Below, piece after piece: positions 22,386 through 34,900 of a stretch of 64,000 nucleotides of DNA. The position numbers were made by a program, and so were the translations under genes. Under the pieces are notes generated by a model. The model was not told the DNA's origin and made no database searches. It was given only the letters and a program-made list of their open reading frames with translations. This stretch comes from Megachile rotundata (Eukaryota > Arthropoda > Insecta > Hymenoptera > Megachilidae), in assembly GCF_050947335.1 (NCBI RefSeq), contig NC_134989.1, forward strand, positions 4,333,501 to 4,397,500, read 5' to 3'. Within the stretch, counting starts at the first letter, position 1. Each line of letters starts with the position of its first letter.

Positions 22386-22599
22386 ATACCAATAATTGGT
22401 ATCTGTAAACAGATATCATAAAACACGATCCAATATCAGGTTAAAATGCAAATATACACATATTTGGAAAAGCAATATTCAGCAAATCGTTGTTATCAAT
22501 CCTTACTGAAACTGCTCGAGCAACAATTAGTACAAAATTAGCAGCGTTAAAATTAATAGATACCTACACAAATTTGTACATGAAACACACTCGTTTTAT
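22386..22599. other. Spacer between two unrelated tandem arrays
   Basis: AT-rich, no feature seen. Confidence 0.4.
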
Positions 22600-22860
22600 A
22601 TACATATTTTAGATGTCATATTTTATGAAAATATTTCAGGAGTAACATCGGATAAAAATAGTTTGGACATCATATTTTATGAAAATATTTTAGAAGTCAT
22701 ATCTCATAAAAATATTTCAGAAGTCATGTCCCGTAAAGATATTTTAGAAGTCATATTTTATGAAAATGTTTTCGTGCTTATATTTTATAAAAATATTTTA
22801 GGAGTCATATTTAAAATATATTTTAGAACTCATACTTTATAAAATACTTTTTACTAAAAG
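22600..22860 (+). repeat. 27-bp tandem repeat, about nine copies
   Basis: The unit reads approximately ATTTTATGAAAATATTTTAG followed by AAGTCAT. At least four consecutive units keep an exact 27-bp length (about 22700-22810); flanking units are 25-29 bp. Confidence 0.85.
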
Positions 22861-24479
22861 TATAATTTCTTAAAAAATTTATCAAAGTAGAATGTGCACG
22901 TATGAAACGGTGTTTTACGTATCATTATATCGCAGTCTCTTGTACTTTCATTCACCAAAACTGTTTGCGTTTTCTGGAGATCTTTTCACCTACTAGTGCA
23001 CGTTATTTCCGGCGTTTTTTAAGCGATTCGAAAAGACGAAGGTTGTTGTAATAATGGATGAAAACGAAGAGATCAAGGTGAACCCGACAAGGCTCGCTGT
23101 AACGCGAAGAAAGGGAAAAAAGAAACTAATAAGAAAAATGGAAAGCGCATAATTCAGCCCGACGAACTGTTCCAGATATTATTTTTAATACCGCATCTCT
23201 TAGAAGTACCGTTCTTCGTTAGAGATTCACGAGCTCTTAACTTCCTTTCCTTTGCCGTTTTCTATGCAGAAATTCTGTTGATTACATTGAAATTGCGACG
23301 ATGCACAGCCTCCTCCACCTATAAATGTAACCGTACTCCATTTATCGCGTAATTCGTGCACTCGATGCCATTGTCGACACCATTTTCTAAAGAATCATTA
23401 TATAAAACTTGTCGTCTTTCATCGTTTGATATTCAAACAAGGCCAATGGCTACAGAAGATTCAATGAATGAGGCTTTATACGTGTGCATAGTTGGAAAGT
23501 ACGTGTCAGTAAAATACGTTTCTTAACGGGTTGTTGTATGAATGAGTAATTTATACATGATACGGTAGAAAACGGATAAACAAATATGAGAGGCATTCAC
23601 AGTTGCAGTTTTAAAGACAACATAATTCTTGAAGAATGACAATATTGATACTACTCTCAGTTCTTTATTTTCTTAACTGTTGAAGCTACTGAAGATCTCG
23701 CACTTGTTATTTTTTGTACGGTTGCTTTTCATTGCAAACAAAAGATGTACTTTAATCTCTTGTATATTTTTCAGATGTCTACTTTCTGAGATATTTGCTT
23801 AACCAAATATTTCACAAAGTAGACGTATGTACTGTGACATGTTGCTGTTCTTTGTAACTTCCTTGTAGTCTGTGACACTTGGAACGTGCTTTGTCAACAT
23901 GCTACATTTTTTCAAATTTTTTCAATTTTTTTAAATTGCGTAAATTGTGTATTTAAATATATGGTAGTTATTGACTTTCGGTGTTCGTTATGACTAATAA
24001 GTCAAATGTCACTAATAATTCAAATCATTAATAATTCAAATTTTTAGTGGAACATATGAAGAATAATACAGAAATAATTTTTACAAAATTTTGTGCGTCT
24101 CATAGAATCAAATTTGTCCTTAATTCTTCGTTGCATGATTTTTTAGTTTTGCACAATATATCTAGAAAAACTTGATACAACGTTGCAAATATTTAGGGAA
24201 AGTTAATTTTTAGTACGACAAATAATAAATATTTGTAATAATCTCGTTAATTATGTGTTTCTCTCTTCTGTTTAATAAAATACAAAAATTTCTTGTTAAA
24301 TAAATTCAAAAGTATTTTCTTGTAAATTAATAGATATATGAATTTTGCTACAAAAGTACGAATTCTTTTCTCATTTAGTATAGAATATTTACAATAAAAT
24401 GTAATGTACGCTTATTTCAACCTTAAAATAGGGTTAAGACGCTCAACGAGTAATCTTAACCTATACGAAAATTTGTAAA
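22861..24479. other. AT-rich DNA, GC-richer at 22970-23420, no gene seen
   Basis: The 22970-23420 patch resembles exon-like composition but has no open frame above 60 codons and no motif I recognise. The rest is AT-rich. Confidence 0.45.
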
Positions 24480-24730
24480 TTTATCAATCTTTGTTACTTT
24501 GAAAGTTTGATAATTTCCAATGCAAATATTTGTTAAACTATGAATTAGTAAATATAAAAATTTCTAACCTTGATACTTCGAAATTTAGTACTTTGAATAT
24601 CTGACAATTTCAAACTTTGGAGCACGTAATTGAAAAAGTTTGTCGATTTATAAATTTCCAAATTTCCAAATTTTGGAACTCGTAATTTAAAAAGTATGAA
24701 GATGCATAAATTTCAAGTTTCCTGAATCAG
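24480..24730. repeat. Cryptic AAATTTC / GAAATTT repeats
   Basis: Short words such as AAATTTCC, AATTTCAA and GAACTCGTAATTTAAAAAGT recur without fixed period. The block ending in GTAATTTAAAAAGT or GTAATTGAAAAAGT occurs twice (about 24626-24640 and 24690-24703). Confidence 0.5.
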
Positions 24731-24769
24731 TAGGAAAGGAAAATTTAAACATGAAATCCTGTCCAATTT

Positions 24770-25440
24770 ATGCACCGCGCAACGATGCTGACGAGCGCAA
24801 TTCTCGATCTTTACCGCGTGATATATGAACCCGCACTATTCTACGATTTACCATATTCAAAATTAATATCGTTTCGTCAACTCCTTTCATTATCCGGAAG
24901 TCACCGTTTCATTCGGAACTCGGCGATTCCATTAAACCGCGTTTCCCCGCTTTCCAACCGACAGTGGCAATATCGAAGATGGTTCCAGCGAGATAACAAC
25001 GATAATAAATGACGAAGAGAGAATGAAATAGTTTCGAACCTGGGGTTGAAATCCGCGGGAAAAGCGTGCAAGGGTGAGACCGGCATCGACTTAATACTCC
25101 AGCAAGGACCTCGAGGGGTAAAGAGTTAGTCCTGTTTGAAATGCAGGCTGCGCCCGTCTCAGAACAAACCCCGGTCCGCCCCCGTGTTTCACTCGGGGCC
25201 CACCCCCTTTTCACCCCTTTTTGCTGCCAGCAAGCCCCGCAGCAGGAAACATGGAGCGCAGCTCGGGAAACTGCTTTCCTCCTCTAGAATCTTATTTATC
25301 TCCTACGTTCTTTTCACATTTCCTTTTTTCTCTGAACGACGTCCTTTTCTCTTCGACGACATTCCTCGCCCTTCGATACTTTTCTCCGTGCCTACGATTT
25401 TAAATCCTAAATGGTGAATCTGCTTGCGGTTCTGCCACTC
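24770..25440. other. GC-rich island without a supported gene
   Basis: This is one of the most GC-rich stretches in the window. Overlapping frames of 60-101 codons are open on both strands (for example 24909-25214 minus, 25136-25417 plus), which is expected from composition alone. None shows a recognisable domain, and I could not pair splice sites with any of them. It may be a conserved noncoding or promoter-proximal region. Confidence 0.4.
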
Positions 25441-25466
25441 GAGGGTTGATTCACCCTCTTTATTTA

Positions 25467-26760
25467 TGGTGACGCTGAACGTTTGCACGTTTCAAAAGGA
25501 ATTCATTGAAATCGAAGGAAAAATATAACGCTCTTTCGTTCTAGCGATCACAGGTTCTCCTTTAGTATTCATATTTATTCATAGCTTCAAATTTTATTAT
25601 CAGTGAGTTACAATGTGGAATTTAAAATTTTTTATTTGCAAATGCTAGTCATGTATTCGTGGTGATATGGGTTTCATCTTGAATGTTGTAAAAGAAATTC
25701 ATGAAAAATCGAAAAAGATATAACATTTTTTCGTTGAGGATTCACTTTGAAGCGCTCACAAATTCTTTCTTTTAAAAATTTATATTTACATAAATATTTA
25801 CTCGAATTTTATTTTATATTTTTACAAAATATATGAGTGCACTTTAAATGTGATTATAAATGAATATTCGTAGTAATGTGGCAGTTTTATCTCGAATGTA
25901 AAAAAATTCATTGAAATCGAAAGAAAAGTGTGACCTTCTTCTGTTGATTCACGTTGAAGACTACTTCTGCGTCTTTTAAGGATCCATATGTAGGCCAGAC
26001 ATGAAAGTGTGCCCTAATTTCATTACGAAGTTAAAATGTAATATCGTGAGGTTTTTTAAAGTTTGGTTACCAGTAAATTACAACTTAATACCTCTTTATT
26101 GAAATTGCATTTATGGTGATAATTTAGTCTTGCATTTTGCAAAAGGACTTTATTAAAACTCAAAGGGATAAGTAATCTTCTTCCTTTGAGAATTTGTATT
26201 GAACCATTTTGTATCTTTTGAGGATTTATACTTACAAGAGACATCACCAAGGTGTTACACGCGGATTTTAATGAAATTTACATATGTGGTAGCTTTTCAA
26301 AAATCATTTGACACGTATTTTTTGATCCATATTTTTCGTATATAAATCTGCAAAAAAATCAAACTGCATTTAGGGTGAAAAATTGAAAAAAAAGTCCAAT
26401 TTTTTAATATATTATTTAAATAAGTAATTTTTCCCGAAATTTTTGTCACTAACTAAATTCCTGACTAAAAACTACACAATTTAAAAACAAATTCACCTTC
26501 CTACACCCTCTAGTTTCCGAGATATTAAAGAAAATATGTTTTCAACCCCAAACTTTGAGGACTATTTTCACCCCCTCAACATGCATGTCCGCAGATATAA
26601 AAAAGTACCACATATGTAAATTTCATTAAAATCCGCGTGTAACACCTTGGTGATGTCCCTTGCTAGACCAATCACAAAAGCTTGATCTAATTTTATACTG
26701 TCAAAGTATGATATTATAAGACTTTCTCAAACTTGATTATGAATTAATTACAGCATGAAA
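25467..26760 (+). repeat. About 190-240 bp tandem repeat, four copies, the last split by a MITE
   Basis: Copies begin near 25467, 25660, 25871 and 26114 with TGGTGA- or TAGTAA-type words. Each contains AAATTCATTGAAATCGAARG or a variant, then a TCTTTTGAGGATTTATA-like segment. The fourth copy runs to 26234, is interrupted by the element at 26235-26662, and resumes at 26663. There CTAGACCAATCACAAAAGCT aligns with TAGGCCAGACATGAAAGTGT of copy three (25992-26011). Divergence between copies is high, so the duplications are old. Confidence 0.65.
26235..26662. mobile_element. Long-TIR MITE (family A, copy 2)
   Basis: Terminal repeats of about 57 bp begin CAAGRGACATCACCAAGGTG and differ at one position. 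The 428-bp body, read on the minus strand, aligns with the left arm of the 4461-5370 element, sharing GGGTGAAAATAG, GAAATATT-like and TTTAAATAATAT blocks. The near-identical TIRs suggest this copy is younger than copy 1 or underwent conversion between arms. Flanks are TTA (26232-26234) and CTA (26663-26665), compatible with a mutated 3-bp duplication. No protein is encoded. Confidence 0.8.
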
Positions 26761-26762
26761 TC

Positions 26763-27399
26763 TTATTTTCTATTTTTGACGAAATGAAATTACCTATTAA
26801 AATTACATATTTTTCAATAGTAACTGGTAAAATTATGTTGAAAGTTTCCGTTTATATCTCTGACAAGTGATAAGAAAACAAAGTGATAAGAAAACAATGA
26901 ACAAATCTTTTCCATAAAAAAATTGTACAGTAGTTCAAATTTGAAGGATTGCGTTATCAATATAAGACGATTTGATTGCTAGTGAATTGTAGCAAAGAAT
27001 TCTTAGTTGTTCTTACTGCTGGAACTAACAATGTTCATTTGGAACGATGGTTTCGTTTTGAACATAGCGAAAAAGCTTTCTACTGAAATTGAAGTGGAAG
27101 TATCTCTTTTTGCTTTCTTGTAAGCTTTCGTATCTGGGTTAAATGTAGAAGTCCCTTGAAATATTGCTTGGCCAAAATGCGTTTTCATGAAGATCTTTTA
27201 TTTTCTTGTTATTGAGTTCTATTATGAGAAACATTTAATGTTTGTTCTCTATCGATATTAATGTTTTTCTAGTACAGTACACACTATTGTAGTTGTAGTT
27301 CGTTTACAAACAGGTCAGGGAAGTCAAATTTTTTGCGAAAATTGTATTTTAGGTGAAATACCAAAATTGTATCAATTTTAAAGTTTTCCAAATTTTTTA
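26763..27399. other. AT-rich spacer, no gene seen
   Basis: AT-rich. Short minus frame 27003-27188 is unrecognised. Confidence 0.4.
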
Positions 27400-27830
27400 G
27401 TACTCTAATTTGATCAATTTATGAAATTTCGAATTCTTGGATCTCCAAGATCTCAATTTTCTGAGGTTACAAAAATTTAAGTTTAAAAAATTGTAAAATT
27501 TAGAATTTAGAATTTAAATATTTAGAAAATTAGATGTTTAGAAATTTAGAAACTTGGGTATTGAGAAGTTTAGAAATTTTTAAAATTTCAATTCAAAAAT
27601 TTCCAACGATGCAAATTCATAAATTTCTAAGAGTTCTAAATTTCCCAATTTCTAAATTTCTAAATTAGCAAATTTCTAAATTTCTAAATTTCTAAATTTC
27701 TAAATTTCTAAATTTCTAAATTTCTAAATTTCTAAATTTCTATATTTCTTTAATTTCTATAAATTTCTATAAATTTCTATAAATTTCTTTAAATTTCGTT
27801 TCCTTATAAATCTCTAATGTCCATAACCTA
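27400..27830. repeat. TTTAGAAA / TTTCTAAA simple repeat with strand switch
   Basis: From about 27490 to 27590 the plus strand carries G-containing units (TTTAGAAA), and from about 27600 to 27790 the complementary C-containing units (TTTCTAAA). A perfect 8-bp tandem, TAAATTTC, runs at about 27671-27742, followed by a 10-bp variant TATAAATTTC to about 27788. The two polarities could pair as a long imperfect hairpin. Confidence 0.85.
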
Positions 27831-29724
27831 TATCTATAACCTACTAAAGCTCCAATTCTAATGAGACCAATATAATTCAATTCATTTTCTTTCATGAACT
27901 CTTAACGAAAGAAAGAATAAACTTCACAGACATAAAGGTAAATCCTTTGCCTATGATTTCTGAAACTATACTATTATACCGTAATTGTTTTTCTTCATCT
28001 TTCATATAAAACGTAAATCATACTCTGATTTTATTACATCTGGTCCGTTTTATTTCACTGCATCGAGCCGATTTTATCGATAAGAAAATATAACATACAC
28101 TCAAACGATAAACAGTGAACATAAAATATTATATACCTAGCTTCCCAATAATTTCTTTCCTCCACGGAGTTCAACATCCTCGATACTATCGGGAAGTTTT
28201 CGAGAAACGTACTCGGTTACCATTGTCAATTAATCTCGTAACGAGTGGAAAAGTTTCGGCTATCAAGAAACAGAAAAGAAAGAACAATCTCTGGGATTAA
28301 CTGTGCTTGCGTCGTCGTGTCGGTTCGAAGGTAGCTCGGATTTAAGGTCGAGTTAATTACCGCCATTAAATAATCCTTAATTGCTCTGTCCGTCGACTTA
28401 AATGCTGAACGTGAAAGGTAGCGGTTTTACGTGCCTCACCGTGAAATTGCCTCGTATTTCAATATTTGTATAGTTTTACGGCCGACTAGGAAATTCGGAG
28501 GCGAGCTAACACTTTCCGGGCCACTTGTCGACTTTAACGAGTATCAATCCATATTCGAGACGGCTGAATTGGATCTCGAGGATTTTCGTGTTGTTGAAAT
28601 CGAGAGAAACTTCTCTGGCCGTGCTTAATCGTCGACATTGCTGGGATTTAACGATAAATGCACTTCAGATACCTCGATTTTAAGCACCACGATATATTGT
28701 TATCTCCGAGAAAAATATGTGATGGCTTTTACTTAAATCTGCCTCGTCCTTGCATTCATTCTTTCTCTACCTTCTAACTGCTTGAAATCTTTCTTATGCG
28801 TTCGAGGGTATTTTTACTATACCTTTAATTTTAAAGTATATAAATATGCACGTTTATTGTGAATTAAAAATAAACATTTTAGCTACATATTTACTGTCAA
28901 ACAAATATAGGTACATGTATTTATTGTGAATTGAAATGTTTAATTTATCTAACAATATATTTGTTTCAATTTATATGTTTAATTTACAATGAAATATTTT
29001 TTAACAGTTTTATGTAATCAAGTACATATTTATTTTGTAGTAAAAATAATAAAGCACTTATTATAAAATGTATATTTATTTTTAACTCGTAAATTATACG
29101 TATAATAATTTTATACTAAATATGTCATTTAAAATTACAGTTGAATTAAAATAGATGAGAGTAAATTAAACTGAAATTAAATGAAATTAAAATTAAAATA
29201 AATGCAGGTATGTTAAAATTAAATTAAATTTCCCGCCGTAGAAATTAAACGAGTGAAACTGATTGTACAAGATATATCTTTGAGTACAAAGGAATGAAAT
29301 TATGGCAATTTTTCGCGAATTAAACACTTAGTACAATTAGCAGGATCATTAAACCCGTTGTTTGAATTAGAATTCTAATTTGCACCTCGATGCACGTTAA
29401 TGTTCGTAGTGTAAAGGTAGCTAAATAGTTCGCAGTTGCTTCTGAAACGAGAATCACGACCAGTGAGATTTGTTTAACGCGCTCGTTCGACCTTAACGAG
29501 TATCGATTGCCACTTGAGGAATAATGGTACATTGGGATTTCGTGTGCTTGTGCTAGATCAATCGTGAGAAACAGCCGGAGTTCCTAATTGCTCGCAATGC
29601 TGCAATTTAAAGATGTTTCCGTAGTATCGATAATCGTTTCTTTTCTTCGTAATGTATTCTCGATACTAGATTGTAATTCTTCCAGTTAGATTCGGTAAAA
29701 TCCAAATTTACTTTTTATGGTGAG
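27831..29724. other. Mixed-composition unique DNA, no supported gene
   Basis: GC is moderately raised at 28140-28800 and 29350-29600. Frames at 28431-28628 (plus, 65 codons) and 29320-29532 (minus, 70 codons) are open but show no known motif or paired splice signals. The interval 28810-29230 is almost pure A/T. Confidence 0.45.
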
Positions 29725-30140
29725 ACATTGTCAATTTCTTAATTTTTGAAATCGAAAATTCTTAAATTTTCTAATTTGCAACGTTTTAAATTCTTAAGTT
29801 CTTAAGTTTTAACTTTTCAAAATTCTTAAATTCTTAAATTATCATAAGGTCTTCAATTTTTAAATTCATAGGTTTCCAAATTTTCAAGATTTTAAATTCT
29901 GAAGCTCTTAAATTTAAAAATTCCAAAGGTTTTAATGTAATATATTCTAAAATTTCCAAATTTTCATAGTTTCAAGCTCTTGAATTCTTCATTTCCAAAA
30001 TTTTCCGAATTTCCAAGGTTTTAAATTTATAAGTTGTGTAATCTTAAAATTTTCAAGGTTCTAATTTTTCAGACTCATCAGTTTTTTAATTTATAAATTC
30101 TCATAATTTTCAAATATTTAAACTATTAATTTTTCAAATT
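29725..30140. repeat. Cryptic AAATTCTTAAATT repeats
   Basis: Dozens of short words such as AAATTCTTAAGTTC, TTTCCAAATTTTCA and TTTTAAATTC occur without strict period. Confidence 0.6.
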
Positions 30141-31770
30141 ACTACACCTCAGTTCATAGCAACAGTCGACTAAAATCAATTGTACCCATTACTGATTCAA
30201 CATAGCATCCAATACGTTCTATATATCTAACAACAACAGTTACATCACCTCGCGTTATATGACCAAAGTAATCTTTAATTAGAAATGAATATGATATCCC
30301 AAACACTCTTACTATTAATGTAGAAATAGAGTTTTATTAACTATCCTTTTATTAAGAGAACACAACAATAAGCTCACAATAAGAACAAAATAACGTATTG
30401 AACTGTAAATTGTAAAATCGTAAAATGTAGAATCTTATAATTCGTATTTCGCCGCGTTTCGTTACGTCAAGACCGTTCAACTTCCATTTCTATACTGACT
30501 GCCTAACATTACTTTTTCGAAACGCTGGCAACCACTTCGCACAACATTTCACACTGTTCCTTTCATTAATCATCATTCATACTTGCAGTTATACACACAA
30601 TTTCACAGTAGTTGTCAAACTATACATACATTCTACATCAAACCATACATAAACATTCTACACTCCCACATTAATATCTCTTATTAATATATAACAATAT
30701 TCGTATCTATATTTATATTTATATTGTAATCAAATGTAATAGAACCCTGTAAGTTCCTTATACTTTATTCACACGCACTGTATTGCATAGTGTTCGTTGT
30801 TTTATTCCTTAATCGACATCGTATATGACTGCATCGAACGTTTTGTAACGACCATCGCAACAGAAATGTACATTGTCAATTATAAGTCTTACAATATTTA
30901 AAAATATTTCCCTTAAAATGTCTTAAAATATTTCATCAACTGTGGTCCACAAACGATAATTTAAACCAAATTGATATAATATCAACCGCAATAAAATGTA
31001 AATGATTATTAAACGTATTAGTACAAGTAACAGTCAAGTTCATTAAACTTTAACGATTGACTTAGCAGACGGCAAACAGTAGAGCAAAAGGGTTAATCCA
31101 TTAAGTGATCCGTACGATACTGAAATGATTTCCCAGCTCGACGTCGGATGAAAGCTCGAGGTGACACGATTTCGTTCAGTGAAAAAGAAACGACGTGAAT
31201 CCATTGGTGGGGTCGTGGAAACCACGAGGGGGTTGAAATGACGTTCTCCCCGACGATTTGTTCCCGATTTACGAGGCAGTGCTTGGAAATGCTGTCAGAA
31301 ATTTGCATCCCAGCGAGAAAGCAGCCTTAGCTCTCGGCGATGCACGCGTGTCAAGGAGGACGTAGAAAATCAACGTGGCTTTACGATCTCGTTTAAACGT
31401 TCACCGAGTGATCCTAACGTGATATTGAATAAATTAGCGTCAATATGCCTCCTGATTTTCTTATGGTACCAATATCGTACTCGATCTATGAGTAGGTGAA
31501 TACGCACTCGTTGCATTAGAGTGTATTGTACTGAAATGTTTGTTATTCTACTCTGATTTTGGTGAAGTTAGATTGCTGCATTCAGCTGTTGTGGAAATAT
31601 ACAATGTATAACAATGTGTATTAAATAGAAATATGTGTGATGACAGTTTTGGATTACCCCTTTTTTAACTCGTGCTTGGGTATGTTTAGAGCCAAGTTTA
31701 TTTTTTAGATCGGACAGAAATTTGAAAGTTTGTTAGTTTTGGAATGTGACATTCAAAAAGGCTCAAAAAT
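30141..31770. other. AT-rich DNA with a GC-richer patch at 31090-31420
   Basis: The patch has overlapping minus frames of 60 and 71 codons (31043-31225 and 31093-31308) in different phases and no recognisable product. Nothing else seen. Confidence 0.45.
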
Positions 31771-31774
31771 TAAG

Positions 31775-31912
31775 AATTGTTAATTGTGAACTATAAATTT
31801 TGTATTCTAAATTGTAAATTGTAGACTGCAAATTGGACATTGTACATTGTACATTGTAAACTATAAATTATACATTGTAAATTACAAATTATAAATTGTA
31901 AATTGTAAAACT
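31775..31912. repeat. AAATTGTA / ACATTGTA simple repeat
   Basis: Consecutive 7-10 bp units of the type AAATTGTA, ACATTGTA and ACTATA run through the interval with only single-base variation. Confidence 0.8.
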
Positions 31913-34900
31913 CAGGAATTAGATAATTTTGTAATTTACAAACATAAAAACATTAAATTTTTAAATATACACATTGAGCCACCAAGAAATATAGAAGTTA
32001 CGACTTCTTAGATATAAAAATTTACAAATTTCTCTAGTTCTAACTTTTCCGAATTTAGAAATTTGAAAACATAGAAATATGAAATTATACAATTTTTCAA
32101 TTTTCTAATTTTCTGTTACTTTGATGATGCAGTCGTACATAAGAGGCATAAATCGTACAACATGCTTCGTTCACAATTTACATATGCTCTTCAAATTTCA
32201 CAATTAGATCTATTTATATTCACAAACAACGAATACTAATTGTAAGAGAAATAATTATGAATTAATTATTCCTTAAGAAAGATGATAATGGAAAAAAATT
32301 GTGTATAAATTATTTACTAAGAAAGATAATGAAGGAAAATTCTTGGTTCGAATAAGAATATAATCTCCAAATAAAAATTATGCATTAAAGGGACACAATT
32401 ATTTGTAACGAACAGATTAAATATAAACATTCTCGTTCCACGTGTTGCATAATAATAAAATGTAGAATATACCTCGATGGCATTTAAATAGAAGCTGATT
32501 TCAATTATTCTGTATTCTTCACTGTTAACAGTCCAACGAATTTCAATCATCACACTCGTATTCCCACGTGATCGAACGAAAGTTACTTTTTTCATGCTCT
32601 TGAACACATCAAATCACGTTCCAATTCGTTTCTGCTCGTTCAAATTCATGTGCGGACTCGTTTTAATTACGCATTTAAGTCTTTGACATGTTACATATCC
32701 TCCTTCAACAATTTTCAATGTTAAAACCTGATAATGCTGTAATTTTGTTAAGCAGTATAATAATATTGTTTTTATGAAGTATAAATAGTTATTTAACAAT
32801 AATATTAGGAATATGTAAAGGATTTAATCTTATTTGTAAATTTTATCTTTGTATATAGGAATGACATTCCGTATTTTATTACATCTATAATAAATTACCA
32901 TACAATCATTGTATTATTGTTTCGTTTTATTTTTATTTAGATCACGGTTTATATAGCAAGCACTATAGTGCAGTTTATTATGAAATTACTGTCAATTGCA
33001 TGTAAATATGACAATAATGGTAACTAAATACTATTTTGTAAAATTCAAAAAATTCTGTTTTTATTAAAATGAAGGTAATTGCATTTAAATTCACAACATT
33101 TAGCGTATGCGTTATAGAGAGAACTAAAAATTTAGCTGGAGTTGAAGCTATATTATTAATTATCGTTTAAAAATATAGTATATATTTTTATTTATTAGTG
33201 CAACTGAAAGATTATAGAAGAATATGATATTAATTATTTTGACAAAAAAATGTTGGAAGGACTTAAACAAATTTATACGATACTAGTACGATGCAAGTAC
33301 ATAAAATTAGGCAATGTTCCATAAAACAGGAAGATTTCAGTTTTTATATAAATCAAACATTACAGAAAATGCCAACCTAAGCAATATAAGCAGTAACCAA
33401 AAGTTAGCAATTCGTTCGTGTGTTCTTTAACTATCGAGCGAAACTCGATTTTCGTCGATATTCTTCGAAGTTGCAGTAAATTTGAATAACTCTTCCAGAA
33501 AACAAGTTGCACGCGGAACAAGTTCTATTCGCGAGTTGTGCCGACGCGGCGTGTGAAAATAAGCGAATAATTTTCGATGCAACTTAATGTTCGCGGTCTT
33601 TGAGGTGCAAAAATTCACCCTCAGAATCTCAATAAAGTGCGACGGGCGCTCGCGTGTGCAACAGCTTTCAAAGAGAGCGATTTGCTTCGGCTCTTTCTTG
33701 ACACGGGCATCGGCCGCGTATATATTCGCGCGCGAAAACGTTGACACGCGAATTCATACGCGCAACTGTGCTCGTGAAATGGTTCGTGCTCGAATAACGA
33801 CGACAAGGAAATGCGCGAACTGTGTCGGGATCGAATGTCTGATCGACCGTATGAAATGATCCGTTTATTTTGAAAGTGAGGCAAATTCATTTTTTATTAT
33901 TGAGAGATATTTACGAGTTTGTATTGCAATACATTTGAAAATATTGCCAAATACTAATAGACTTTTATTTTGTGACGTTTAAATGTTTAAATGTGTGACG
34001 TCATTTTGAAAGCATCTATGTACTCAATTCATTTTTAAACGATGACGAGAATACTTGACGAAATTAGAATACAGTTTGATATTAAAATAAATTATAATAA
34101 AATGACAAGATTCTTTAATTGTTTTTCTTTGATTTATATTTCTATTGTTTGAGAAATCATCAGTATTATTTTCAGAACGAAGAATTTAATTAATTCATAA
34201 ACAAAACAAATTCGATGAAATTAAAGATATTCTTAAAAGAGGACAATTATTTTATAATTTATTTTCCGAGGAATATACTAAAAATTATAATTTGGAAAAT
34301 ATTTAAAATCGATTGACAACAAGAATAACTTAATCTGCCATTTTATATTCGAATGGCGACATTGTTCCTTGATCGTTGCGTTTCACTTATTGAGTATTAT
34401 GTTTTATTAATTTAATTGCTTCGTTCTATTATACACACAAAGAATAATATTTATTTTGCAACGGAATTTATATTTATTTTCCAACATTTACGAAAGGAAA
34501 TGCTTAAAAAGGAAGGAGGTAGCGGAGGAACTATGACTGCAGGGAAATTTCTGAAATTCCTGCGCAGCCACAAATGCAGTCAGGTTGCGTGATGCCCTAT
34601 TGTGCGTTCGGGTTGTTAATTAATATTGCCGGGAAATTAGTCTGCAAGCAAACTAACAGAACTCGTAATGAATTTTGATTATCAGTGACCTAGCTATCAG
34701 ATGAAACGAATTTTGAAAAGACGCCTCACGTAATGTCTGAACAATTTTGTATAAGTAATACTCCATCAGACAGTAAGAAATTAATAAATTAAAATTATAT
34801 TGAAAATAAACAGAAGTAGAATGTTCCGAGATAAAACATATTCTACTGAAATGACTACAATAATTTAAATCAAAATTACTTATTACTTCACTTTATTAGC

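Noticed and set aside
25027..25062. tRNA-like GAACC word
   Set aside because: No acceptor stem, D-arm or anticodon arm could be folded around it. I found no tRNA elsewhere either.
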